From Symmetrospora coprosmae (taxonomy: Eukaryota; Basidiomycota; Cystobasidiomycetes; Symmetrosporaceae): a DNA stretch of 64,000 nucleotides. A program made the position numbers and the translations under genes. Position 1 is the stretch's first letter. The number at the start of each line of letters is the position of its first letter. Shown piece after piece: positions 24,101 through 34,412 of the stretch. Location: assembly GCA_008802785.1 (NCBI GenBank), contig VUYT01000009.1, forward strand, positions 434,001 through 498,000, in the 5' to 3' direction. Under the pieces are notes generated by a model. The model saw nothing but the letters and a program-made list of their open reading frames with translations. It was not told where the DNA came from and did no database searches.

Positions 24101-24646
24101 CTATCAAAGCCAAGCTGGGCGAGGAGACGTCCTTCGTGTACGATCCCGTTGAGAAGCGATGGGTCAATAAGAAGGTTGACTTTTTGCGTCTGTTGGTAAT
24201 GCTGGATCACAAGCTGATCTCTGGGTATATCGCAGGCCGGCTCGGACACGCCTCCTCCAGCAGCGGTCGTGCCGCCACCGCGAGCACAGACAGCATCTCC
24301 CACCACGGCTTCGCGAGGCAGCTTTGGCTTTGCCTCCACGCCGGGCTCGGCCACACCGCCCGCGCCATCGACACTTCGCGCTTCGACTGCCTCTCCACCT
24401 CTCCGAGCGCAAGCGCCTCCAGCGCCCCACTCAGGCGCAGCCACGCCTATTCCGCCAGCAGCAGGTGGCGCTACACCTCCTCCACCCCGCGTGCCGGCGT
24501 CCGCACCATCGACAGTCTCGTCGAGGGCAGGCGAGCTACCCCCGCCCAGACGGCCAGCGGCTGGCGGTGCTGCAGGCAGCAGGAAGAACATTCGCTCGAG
24601 ATACGTTGACGTATTTGCGCAAGAACAGCAGCAGCAGCAGAAATGA
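18124..24646 (+). CDS. SEC16: COPII coat assembly protein Sec16
   Basis: Scaffold that organises ER exit sites and binds COPII coat proteins. Seven exons (18124-20767, 20830-22182, 22248-22521, 22582-22854, 22914-23956, 24023-24174, 24236-24646) give 2049 residues. The first roughly 1000 residues are low-complexity and rich in Gln, Tyr, Pro and Ser, with repeated YDPY motifs. The conserved central domain follows: FGFNGRLVTFFP, then CLLRGDKREAVRYALDNKLW, AHALVVS, EFVPTRS and AHACYLLSPQS, the alpha-solenoid (ACE1) that binds Sec13. The C-terminal Sec16 signature is FVYDPVEKRWVNKK then AGSDTPPP, ending NIRSRYVDVF. The sixth intron uses a weak donor (GTTGAC at 24175), supported by the conserved WVNKKAG join. 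Confidence 0.95.
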
Positions 24647-24945
24647 AATGGCTTGGTATATGGGCATGGGCAAGGTTGTATCATCATAATGTGCATAGCT
24701 GAAGCGACGGGAGAGGTATGTAAGCTTGAAGCCTGTCAGCCTTGTAGGCGCAGTAATGAAGGTGATGCAGCATCCCGGCAAGCAGACGTTTGGCTCGTCC
24801 TCCTCGGCTTTCGTGAGTCGAGTAATTCCTGCCCGCCCGAATTGAAAGCGATGGAGCGGAAGAAGCCGGGGTGGACACCATTCCCATCATCTAACTGGGG
24901 TCCGCGTATCCGCCACAGTCATGAATCCATCGTTACATAGTCGTG

Positions 24946-26158
24946 TTAGAGAGCCAAAACTCCCTTCGTGCTTGGTACATCATTCCGACCCGTCAGCGTG
25001 ATAGCTTCCCGGAGTGCAAGGGCAAGCGCCTTGAATGCCGACTCGGCCCTGTGATTGTATGGCGCGAAGCAGTCTCAGCCACGGGCGTGTGACTTCGAGA
25101 GGGTCTCCCCGGCTGGCCTACCGGTGGTGGTCGTTCTCGCCGCGGAGGCAGTCGACGTGGAGCGTGATGCCCGCTTCTTGCGCGAAAGACTGGAAGACGT
25201 GCGGGATCATCTCACAAGAGAGATCTCCGATTTTCTCGCGTCTCTGTGTGAGTTGCGGTCGTCAGTATTGAGCAGTGCCTGTTTGGTATGGGCGAGCCAG
25301 GCCCACCAAGCCGAGTTCCGCGACACAGTATGGGCGCGAAGAGATGTCGACGACTGCTCTGCTCAGGGCCTGCGAAGATGGACTGGCGGGCGTGAGTCTC
25401 TGTGCATATCTCCTTCTATGTAGCTAGTTGCACGCAGCCCACCTCGTCTAGCGGAGCATGGCCTGTCCCGTACCGCTTGATGCCTTTCCGCTCGCCGAGG
25501 GCCTGCTTGAAGGCTGTTTGCCGGGCAGGGGAGCTCGACGGATTAGCCGTCGCTCCAGCAGTAGATACAAGGATGCGATGAGATGTGGCTGCACGCACCA
25601 GCTCCGAGCGCCAGAGCGCAGTCTTCGGCCGAGTGGTGGTCGTCGATCCAGAGGTCTCCCTTGCAGTGCAGCTCGAGGGACATGCCTGTGAGGCGCCGCA
25701 AGGCAGCTAAGCTTAGCGTAGCTCGCGGACGCATGTCAAGGTGTCGCGCAAGCAGGCTCACCTCCGTGCTTTGCGAGCGCCGTGAGCATCTGCGAGTTGC
25801 GTAGTGACCCCAGTCACGGTCAGCCCAGCTGCTCGACGACGACGACGATGGCACACGGCTTCGTCAGAGCACGACCTGACTGACGTGGTCGAGGAACCCA
25901 ATGCCAGACGAGACCTTGATGACCTGCGGGGACTGCGCAGTCACATCGAGACCAAGTGTGACGCTGATCTCGGTCTCCCTGCCCGTGCCGTGCCGTGCCG
26001 TGCCAGTCCATGCCATTGCACCCAATCTTCAGCTGACGAGTGAGGACTCCTCTCGTCCGTCTAAGTGCAGCTCACGACGTCTTGCGGCCCACAGTGGCCG
26101 TGCGCACTGCGGGAGCGGAGCTGGATCCTGATGCGTTCTCTGACGATGAGCCGTTCAT
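24946..26158 (-). CDS. HIS3: Imidazoleglycerol-phosphate dehydratase
   Basis: Histidine biosynthesis enzyme that dehydrates imidazole glycerol phosphate to imidazole acetol phosphate, using manganese. Eight exons (26158-26076, 25978-25885, 25789-25762, 25685-25599, 25513-25443, 25369-25307, 25243-25122, 25048-24946) give 216 residues, the usual length. Signatures in order: [97 protein letters not shown] and [10 protein letters not shown]. Metal ligands are the His/Glu residues of DHHSAED and NDHHRAES. Exon 3 is only 28 bases. The first intron holds a CGTGC repeat. Every exon is too short to stand out as a long open frame, so the gene is easy to miss. Confidence 0.96.
25984..26004. repeat. CGTGC pentanucleotide microsatellite in HIS3 intron 1
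   Basis: About four tandem copies of CGTGC inside the first HIS3 intron (25979-26075). Confidence 0.8.
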
Positions 26159-26566
26159 GGTGATGATGATGCGATAACAAAGTTGCTATGAGACTCAGAC
26201 GTCCGTCACTCTGCCCAACCCGGGTGTCCTGCTGTCCGTCGCCACCGGATCCATCAATGCAGCGGATCATATCATATGTGTATCGTATTGCATTGCATCG
26301 CATCGCATCGCATCCTCTCTGTCCAGTCCAGTCATCACACTGCATCGATATCGCCTACCGCCTAGCTATTTGCGTCGAGGTATCCAAGGTCAGTCGTCAC
26401 CGCGGAGAGCGGCAGCAGGCGGGGCGGAGATCCCTGCGCGCGCAGGAGCAGACCGACAAAGTTTCAACAGACCGGACGGCGCGCGCGTTCCTCTCACCTC
26501 TTGCCTCCCTTCCACGATATTATCAGAGGCTGTGAGCAGCCACTAATTGCAGGATCGCCGAGAACG
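26159..26566. promoter_or_regulatory. Divergent promoter of HIS3 and sucrose-type transporter
   Basis: 408 bases between two divergent starts. It holds AGACTCA at 26191-26197, one base off the Gcn4 consensus TGACTCA and about 35 bases upstream of the HIS3 ATG, and a GCATT/GCATC pentanucleotide tract at 26288-26315. Confidence 0.5.
26288..26315. repeat. GCATT/GCATC pentanucleotide tract
   Basis: Tandem GCATT then GCATC units ahead of the transporter gene. A very similar tract lies at 29976-30006, just ahead of the next transporter gene. Confidence 0.8.
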
Positions 26567-29290
26567 ATGGCCGACAGCGCCAATGCCGGGAGGTACCAGT
26601 CCCTCTCGCAGCTCCAGTCGCCCGGGCGGCCCATCGCCCCGCGCCAGGTATCGACGAGGCAGCTCGACCGGGAGCGACAGGCGAGCGAGGGCAACGCCAA
26701 CGCACCTGCTGCTGGAGGCATGAAGAAGTATCCCCAGCGCCCGGGAAAGATGGGCCACCTGGTCCGCATGGCCAGCGACGTCCTCCTCATCCCAGCCAGG
26801 ACAACGTCGTACCACGAGCCAAAGTACGAGCGGCTCAGGACAAAGAGCCGCGACTATGGCGCAATGCGCACAGCGTCCGACGGCGACGTCTCGGCTACAG
26901 GCGGTGGTGGTGGTGTTCAGGCGGCAGACACGTCCGCCATCGCCGATGACGACGACGAGGATCCCGCCGCAGTGGCTGCGCGAGCGAGGGCGCTTGCTGT
27001 CCAGAAGAGCAATGGCAACGGCGACGGAGAGGAAGAGTACGACGATGACGAGGACATCTGGGGTCATGCAAGGCTCATCCTCCTCACTCTTGGACTTGCC
27101 GGCGCCCAACTGACCTGGACCATCGAGCTGGGGTGGGTCCTTGCTCCCATCTCGCTCTGCCAGACTGTCCTGCAACCTCCCCGCTGATTATCGCCCGCCC
27201 GCAGATACGGAACGCCGTACCTGCTCTCACTCGGCCTGAGCAAGGAGCTCACCTCCCTCGTCTGGCTCGCGGGACCCCTGTCCGGTTTTATCGTTCAACC
27301 CCTCATCGGCGCCCTCTCGGACAACTCGTCAAGCAAGTACAGGCGACGCCGCTGGGTCGTCTACGCGACCATCCTCATCACAATCTCGACGCTGGTCCTC
27401 GGCTTTGCGCACGAGCTCGCTACCTGGCTCGTCGACGTCTTTGCACGCGGAGAGGGCGACTGGGACCCGAGCCGCAAGAGCGATGTGAGCGGGGCATGTC
27501 TGATGACACGGCACTCCGGAGCTAGCTTTCACCACTGACGCGCCATGGGTGCACAGATCCGCCTCACCGCCATCGGCCTCGCCGTCGCGGCCTTCTACGT
27601 CCTTGATTTTTCGCTCAACGGGATCCAGGCGGCGCTCCGCGCGCTCGTGCTCGACCTCGTCCCCTCGGAGCAGCAGACGGTCGCCAACGCGTACCTCGCC
27701 CGCATGACCAACATCGGCAACATTGTCGGGTACGGCTTTGGGTACGCCAACCTCGCCGGTTGGAGTGCGCTCCGCTGGGTCGGCGGAGGCCAGTTCAGGA
27801 AGCTCTGCATTGTCGCCGTCATTGTGCTGCTCGTCAGCGTCACCCTCACGTGCGCGACGAACCACGAGGAGAAGCTCGCAAAGAGGAAAAGGAACAAGTC
27901 GTGGGTCCCACCGAGTTTTTGCACGGTAAAGCTGCGGAGTCCAGCCCTGACGTCTGCGTTCGGGCCGTCACTCACAGCCTCAAGGCTACATTCGTCAACA
28001 TCTGGAACGCAGCAAAGGACCTACCTATTCCCATCCGCCGCATCTGCTACGTCCAGCTCTTTGCATGGTCCGGCTACTTCCCGTGAGTGTTCGCTTGCCC
28101 TCGAATGCTGCACACCTGCTGATGGTGCGCCCCCTTCCGCGTGCACACACACACAGAGTCATGTTCTACAGCACGACCTGGGTTGGCGTGCGCTACCTGC
28201 TGCAGTACCCAGACAACCCGCCCACGGACGACGAGGCTACCCGGGCAGGCTCGTTCTCGCTGCTCCTGCAGGCCATCATCGCCGTGCTGGCCTCGATCTT
28301 CCTGCCCGTATTCCAGGCGATCGGCGCGAGCGACTGGCTGCTCGACAAGCCGCCCACGACGTTTTGGAACGCGTGCAGGACGTACCTCTCGTGGTGGACG
28401 GCACGCAACATCTGGACGGGATCGCACGCCTTCTTTGTCGTCGTCATGGCGGCAACGTTCTGGGCAAAGACGAGGGAGGAGGCCACCGCCATTGTTGCGC
28501 TGCTTGGCATTCCTTGGGCCATTACGTGCTGGGTGCGTCGCTTGTTGGCTGTGCAAGGCTATGCAGGCTCGAGCGCGACTGACGGCTATCTGTGTGGGCA
28601 GGTCCCCTTTGCCATCCTCATGGAGTTCATCCGCGAGATGGAGGCCGGAGCCGAGCTCAACGCCGACGAGATTGTGTCTGCGTCTGCAGTGACGCTGCGG
28701 CAGGAGGAGGCGCTCGCCGAGACGGATGGAGCCGAGTCGTTCCTGTCGGTCCCTGGCGGGCGGGGTGGCAAGAAGTCGCGCAGCAACAGCCGGCGAAGCT
28801 CGACGCGCTCGAGCAAATCTGCCCGGCTGCGCGCGCAAAAGGCGCTCGCGGAGAGCAGGCCGCTCCTTGAGGGAGAGGAGCAGGAACAGCCACAAGCGGT
28901 GGGAGGGACCATCCTCGGCATCCACAACCTTGCCATTGTCTCGCCCCAGTTCTTTGTGGGTGTTGCGCCCATCTGCTCGCTCTGCTTCTGTGCACCTACG
29001 TGAAGGAGCTGACTGTGCCGCCGTATACGCGGGTTGCTGTCCTGCAGACGGCCATGATCGCCGCGGCCATCTTCAAGCTGTCCGAGCTCGCGTCGCAAAA
29101 GGGCCTCAAGACGCCCTCGCACGGCATTGAATCTGGCGCCGACGTCGTCTGGGTCCTCCGGTTCGGCGGGCTCATGACGGTCATTGCTTTCTTCGTGTCG
29201 CGATACGTCCCCGCCCCGCCGAGTGAGCAGACGTACGTCACGTATCTGAAGGAGGCCAACATTGCCGCGTACACGGAGGAGGATGAGTAA
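26567..29290 (+). CDS. Sucrose-type GPH/SLC45 family transporter
   Basis: Twelve-helix proton-coupled sugar transporter of the sucrose transporter type (Sut1/SLC45), at the plasma or vacuolar membrane. Seven exons (26567-27132, 27205-27484, 27557-27900, 27978-28082, 28157-28532, 28602-28955, 29048-29290) give 755 residues. A long hydrophilic N-terminus of about 170 residues with acidic runs precedes helix 1 (LGLAGAQLTWTIELGYGTPY). Family signatures: LGLSKELTSLVWLAGPLSG, QPLIGALSDNSSSKYRRRR, DLVPSEQQTVANAY, FAWSGYFPVMFYSTTWVG, GIPWAITCWVPFA and GIHNLAIVSPQFF. The cytosolic loop after VPFAILMEF is unusually long and Ser/Arg-rich. Substrate is inferred from family only. Confidence 0.9.
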
Positions 29291-29834
29291 TGGCATGTCT
29301 CGCCATGCCATTCATTGCCTGCGAGCAAAGGGCGTTGCGGCATGGCGGCTGCCGGATCGAGAGACCGAGCGCGCCCGCCGGCCTGGTCCCTCCTCTTGCG
29401 ATACAGTACACGATCTCTCGCCTCACACGCCCTCAGTATCCGTTCACTTCATCCATCCAGCAGACCCAGACTCAACCCGACTTCAAGTCTCCAATATACT
29501 GTCACCTTCTCCAGTCAGTCAGACCATCATCCCCCTGCCTGTCGCGCCTACCCGTAATGTCCTCTTCTAGACCGGTCGTTCACCTTTGTCATTACGACAC
29601 AATGGACGAAGATCGTCAGCCAGCCCCCTTCGTGAGTGAGGGCTCCCTTGTGTACACGCTAGCACTGCATACATGCGACGAGTGAAAACGGACAGCCATC
29701 CTAGAGCCCGCTCTAACGTTCTCGTTGGGAAAGACGCGACTCCGTCCGGGATGGTGCACGCGTCTGAGTCGCCTTTCGCGCGCGATACCTTAGCGGGAGA
29801 GCTGGTGCAGCAGTGCAACGTCGGTAGTCCCATC

Positions 29835-29867
29835 CATGCCATGCCATGCCATGCCATGCCATGCCAT
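29835..29867. repeat. ATGCC pentanucleotide microsatellite
   Basis: About six tandem ATGCC units in the spacer between the two transporter genes. Confidence 0.85.
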
Positions 29868-29975
29868 TGTCCGGTACCGCTGCTCTGTGGCCATCCTATA
29901 TGTGCACCATCATGTGACTGATCCGACACGAACCAGGTTTTCCTTGCTCCGTCCCATCCCATCCTCTCGTCTCAA

Positions 29976-30006
29976 TCGCATCGCATTGCATTGCATCGCA
30001 TCGCAG
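29976..30006. repeat. GCATC/GCATT pentanucleotide tract
   Basis: Tandem GCATC/GCATT units immediately upstream of the vacuolar transporter start, like the tract at 26288-26315. Confidence 0.8.
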
Positions 30007-30031
30007 TTCGCATTGCAAGAGCTCGAAGGAT

Positions 30032-32892
30032 ATGAGCTCTCCATCGCAATTGCTGCGGCCCGACGTGGGACAGCGCACCCAGTCTTCGGCCAGCGGGACC
30101 TCGCCTCCTGGAGGTGCCAGTGGAGGGATACCCAATATCCCACTCCCAGCGTCGTCGAGCAGGCGAGGGAGCCACAGCCACAGCGCAGGCGAAGAGTCGT
30201 CGTCGAGGAGGCCAACGCCGAGCCCGCACCCGTCCTCGTCGAATGTGAACGACGGGCTGGAGCTCACGGACGAGCAAAAGGCCGCCATTGTAGGCAGGCA
30301 CCTCGTGGGCAGGCAGGGTCAGCGGAGGGCGAGCAGGAAGGCCAGCAACGTCAATGCGGGTGGTGCTGGGGCAAGCAGTGCAGTCGCCGGAGGCAGCACA
30401 TCCATAGGCAAAGAGGAGGATGAGGAGGAGGAGGCCGTCGCGTCGGATGAAGGGGGTAGCGCAGCCGGCGACGACGACGACGACGGCGACGACGAAGATG
30501 CGAGGCGCGTCAAGCACATGCAAGAGAGCACGGACGAGTTTCCGGTGAGTGGGGCGGCCCGAGTTCTCCAAGCACCCTGAAGCTCATGCCGTACCTCCTT
30601 CCCATGCACAGATGCCCTTTGGCCTGCAAGGCGGCGACGTCACCCACGAGCTGTACAAGTGGCAGCGCAACGCCCTTGCACAGCAGTCGAGCGCGGCACT
30701 CAAGCGCTCAAAGTCCACCGGTGCCCTCTCGTCCGTCACGGCGACACCCGGGCAGAACGACGAGGCCGCGGCGGAAGAAGGAACAGCAGGCGACGAGAGC
30801 GCCGTGGCAGGAACATCAGCTGCAGTCGCCGGCGAAGGCAACGACAGCTTCCTCGACCCAAACGACCCTACCCTGGACTACAAGCAGATCAGGACACCCG
30901 GAGGGTTCCGGCGCAATTTCATTGCAAGACATGGCGGTTCGGCGCCCGGCACGTCCGGGCAAAACAGCGGGACGAGTACGCCGGCTGGTCAGGGCAGGTC
31001 CAGAGCTGGCTCCATGGCCATGAATGGTGGTGCCGCTCCAGCCAGACCGGGCATGCCGCGTGCGACTTCATCGTGAGCACTCCTTGCATATTTCCATGTG
31101 CACACAGGCCTCTGCTAACTACGACACGGACATGACTCCCCACAGATTCATCGAGTTCCTCTCGCTGTACGGACACTATGCGGGAGAGACGCTTGAGGAA
31201 ATTGAGGAGGGCGACGACGAGGAGGAGGACGAGGAGGAGGCACTGCGCGCCGCCGAGCGGGGCATCCCGACGGGAACCCCAGCCTCGCGCAATGTGAATG
31301 AGCGGACGCCGCTGCTCAAGCGCACCGACACGCGAGCGCGGATTGCGCGCACGCGGCTCGCAAACAAAGGGCAGCGCGGCGAGGCGACCGTCACGCAAGC
31401 CGTCATGATGCTTCTGAAGTCGTTTGTCGGGACGGGCGTGCTCTTCCTCGGCCGCGCCTTCGCCAACGGAGGGATGCTCTTCAGCACCATCGTCATGCTC
31501 AGCATTGCCATGATCAGCTTGTACAGCTTCCTCCTCCTCGTAGAGTGCCGCCTCGTCGTGCCCGGCTCGTTCGGCGACATGGGCGGCGTCCTCTACGGGC
31601 CCTGGCTGCGCATTGCCATCCTCACGAGCATCACCCTGTCTCAGGTGGGTCTATGCACACGCGCGACACCTGACCTGCATCTCTGTCTTTGAGCTGATAT
31701 CCGGGATATCACGGTCCCGCACAGATCGGCTTCGTTGCAGCCTACACAATCTTTGTCGCCGAGAACCTCGTCGCATTCACGCTGGCCGTCTCCAACTGCC
31801 GCATCTACATACCCGTAGCAGCCATGATTTTCGCGCAAATCGTCTTCTACCTCCCGCTCGCCATGTTCCGCAACATTCAGAAGCTCAGTGGGACGGCCCT
31901 GATCGCCGACGCCTTCATCCTCATTGGCATCGTGTACATCTTTTCGCTCGAGACCATCAAGATTACAAGGGATGGCTTTGGCCCCGGAATTGTGGCATTC
32001 AACAGCAAGAGCTTCTCCCTGCTTGTCGGGTGCGCGATGTTCAGGAGTGGACACATTCGAGCAGTGCTGACGGCAGCTTATCTTCCTGCAGAACTGCCGT
32101 CTTCGCATTCGAGGGGGTTGGCCTTGTCATTCCTATCACCGAGGCCATGAAGGAGCCCGAAAAATTCCCTCGTGTCCTTACTGGATGCATGATTGGCGTG
32201 GCGCTGCTATTTGGTGGAGCAGGGTGGGTCCTGGTCTGCGCGTATTCCTCCTTCGTATGGGAATAACAGGCTGATCTCACCTTCCCGCATCTGTCCTGCA
32301 GCGCACTCGGGTACGCAGCGTTCGGCAAAGACATCCAGACGGTGGTGCTCGTCAACTTGCCCCAAGAAGACCGCTTCGTCAACGTTGTGCAGCTGCTGTA
32401 CAGCATCGCCATAATGCTCTCCACGCCGCTACAGCTCTTCCCCGCGATGCGCATCATGGAGCAGGGGATCTTCAGCGAGAAGAGCGGCAAGTACTCGAAC
32501 CGCGTCAAGTGGCAGAAGAACCTGTTCCGCAGCGCGACCGTCGTAGGGTGCGCTCTCGTCAGCTGGGCAGGCGCCAGTTCGCTCGAGGTCACGGTCGCCA
32601 TTGTCGGCAGCACGGCCTGCGTCCCGCTCTGCTTCATCTACCCGCCGCTCCTGTGGTACAAGGCCTGCGCAAAGACGTGGAGACAGAGAGCCATCGCCGT
32701 CGCGCTCATCACTTTTGGCGCACTCACGATGGTCTTCACTAGCGTGCAGACGGTGGGTCCCCACCGCTACAGCTCTCGACATGTACTGCTCAACTGACGC
32801 CCTGTGTCCTGCATCTCGCGCAGATCAAGGGCATCATGAAGGGTGACAGCAGCCCACAGCCGAACTTTGGCAAGTGTCCAACTCCAGCATAG
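30032..32892 (+). CDS. Vacuolar amino-acid transporter, AVT3/AVT4 type
   Basis: AAAP-family amino-acid transporter, expected to export amino acids from the vacuole. Seven exons (30032-30544, 30612-31072, 31146-31644, 31725-32029, 32092-32223, 32302-32752, 32824-32892) give 809 residues. The first about 450 residues are hydrophilic, rich in Ser, Asp and Glu, with conserved-looking MPFGLQGGDVTHELYKWQ and IRTPGGFRRNFI segments, as in fungal Avt3/4. The transporter domain begins ATVTQAVMMLLKSFVGTGVL and continues with ENLVAFTLAVSNC, FAFEGVGLVIPITEAMKEP, LGYAAFGKDIQTVVLVNLP, STPLQLFPAMRIME and GSTACVPLCFIYPPLL. About eleven membrane segments are readable. The ATG at 30032 opens the exon. Confidence 0.92.
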
Positions 32893-33325
32893 ACTGTTGT
32901 GTACTGTAGATGGAATGCTTGCGATAAATCGGCACACCCACCTGCATCTTGACGCTCTGCTTGCCTCGCTAATCTGGCAAGGTGGCGGATAGAGCTTCGT
33001 GACAGCGCTTGAGCAGCCCGTGCAATCAGGGAGCCTGCGGGGACCCTTAGGTATCTGTGCGAGGCTGTCTCTCATCAGGAGCATACCGTGCGGTACACAA
33101 TGCCTTTCCCATTTCTGTTGCGTTACTTCTCGGGGTACCCTCAGCGGCCAAAATGACCATCCAAAGGGAAATAGACGTGCGCGCTAGCATTCCGTCAATC
33201 ACCTGCTTACAGGTGGCTACGGGTCGCCCTGACAGTTCGCTTCCATCACTTTGCGCCTGCGTATCTCTCGCTCCTTGCGCGTTCAGGTCGAGCCCAACGT
33301 CTATACCATATCAGGATTTCGAGAC
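32893..33325. other. Intergenic, nothing recognised
   Basis: 433 bases between the amino-acid transporter and the EFM4-like gene on the same strand: terminator of one and promoter of the other. No feature was recognised. Confidence 0.5.
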
Positions 33326-34338
33326 ATGTCCGCCGAAGCCCTTCCCGCATCCTCAAGGCTCGGAACGAAAGAGCAGTCAGCGAGCGCCTCCCTCTTTGCG
33401 CTCATTCTGTGCGCCCATCATAGTAAGGATCGTAGCGCTGATGCTGCGATACCATCTCCCTCCCGTGCATCCTCTCAGCTGGGACTCCGTCTACGAGCGT
33501 GAGGTGACGACCTTTAAGGACATTGGCGACGAGGGCGAAGTATGGTGCGCAGATGCAAGGGCCTCCGCATCGCAGGAATCGCGTTGCTGATGACGCACGC
33601 GCACATGGTCAGGTTCGGCGAGGAGTCTGCTGAAGAGATGGTCGAATGGGTCATTGACCACTTTGGCGTGTCGACGAGCGAGAGCGCCACGTCGCCGACC
33701 ATTCTGGACGTCGGATGCGGGAATGCGCACCTGCTGCTGCTGCTTGCTGAGGCGGTGCGCGCCGCTAGTCCGTGCCTTCTTCCAGGACCGTTGCTGAGGG
33801 TCTTTCCCCCACGCCCCCTGTGTCTCAGGGCTATCCTACATCGCTTCTAACGGGCGTAGACTACTCGCCAGCCTCTATAGAACTCTGCGAGGAAATTTGC
33901 AGATCACACGAAGTGACGGGCGCAACGTTCGAGGTCTTTGACATCATCACTGGCTCGATGCCTGCGACTCGGAGATGGGACCTCGTCACCGACAAGGGGG
34001 TGCGCCAGAGCATTTAGCTCACCAGCATTTTGACATCATTGACGCTTCCGACTCGCACGCAGACCTTCGACGCCATCGCGCTATCACCGGACGACACCGG
34101 CTCGGAAACGGGAGGGGTGCACCCATCGACCCTCTACCCTGCGCGAGTCGCAGCTCTCCTCAGCGCCAAAGGCGTCTTTCTAATCACGTCGTGCAATTTC
34201 ACAAAGGAGGAGCTGGTAAAGCGCTTCTGTACGCAAGAGACCGGACTGCGGTATCTGGACGAGGTACCACGGCAGACGTACGAGTTCGGCGGGGCAAAGG
34301 GGCAGACAATAGTCACGGTCGCATTCACAAGGCAATGA
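33326..34338 (+). CDS. EFM4: Elongation-factor lysine methyltransferase, EFM4/See1 type
   Basis: SAM-dependent seven-beta-strand methyltransferase; the yeast member methylates a lysine on eEF1A. Five exons (33326-33375, 33479-33544, 33613-33754, 33829-33999, 34063-34338) give 234 residues, the family length. Signatures: SRLGTKEHWDSVYEREV at the N-terminus, then GEVWFGEESAEEMVEW; SAM motif I, ILDVGCGNAHLLLLLAEA; post-I LTGVDYSPASIEL; and WDLVTDKGTFDAIALS. Two introns fall inside family signatures (KEH/WDS and EVW/FGE), which fixes the joins. The ATG at 33326 gives the expected short N-terminus. The gene ends tail to tail with the NOM1-like gene, 74 bases apart. Confidence 0.92.
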
Positions 34339-34412
34339 CACTGCCGTGCAATCTAGTGCGTTGCCGGCAGCCCGGAGATGCTTCGCACTGCGTAAGAGGC
34401 GCTCACAGCAGC

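Larger units (their letters stand above)
29291..30031. other. Repeat-bearing intergenic region
   Basis: 741 bases between two transporter genes on the same strand. It holds an ATGCC tract at 29835-29867 and a GCATC/GCATT tract at 29976-30006, the latter ending about 25 bases before the next ATG and so probably in the 5' leader. No gene was recognised. Confidence 0.6.

Noticed and set aside
24946-26158. Apparent gene-poor kilobase after SEC16
   Set aside because: The scattered plus-strand frames there are noise; the region is the eight-exon HIS3 gene on the minus strand.
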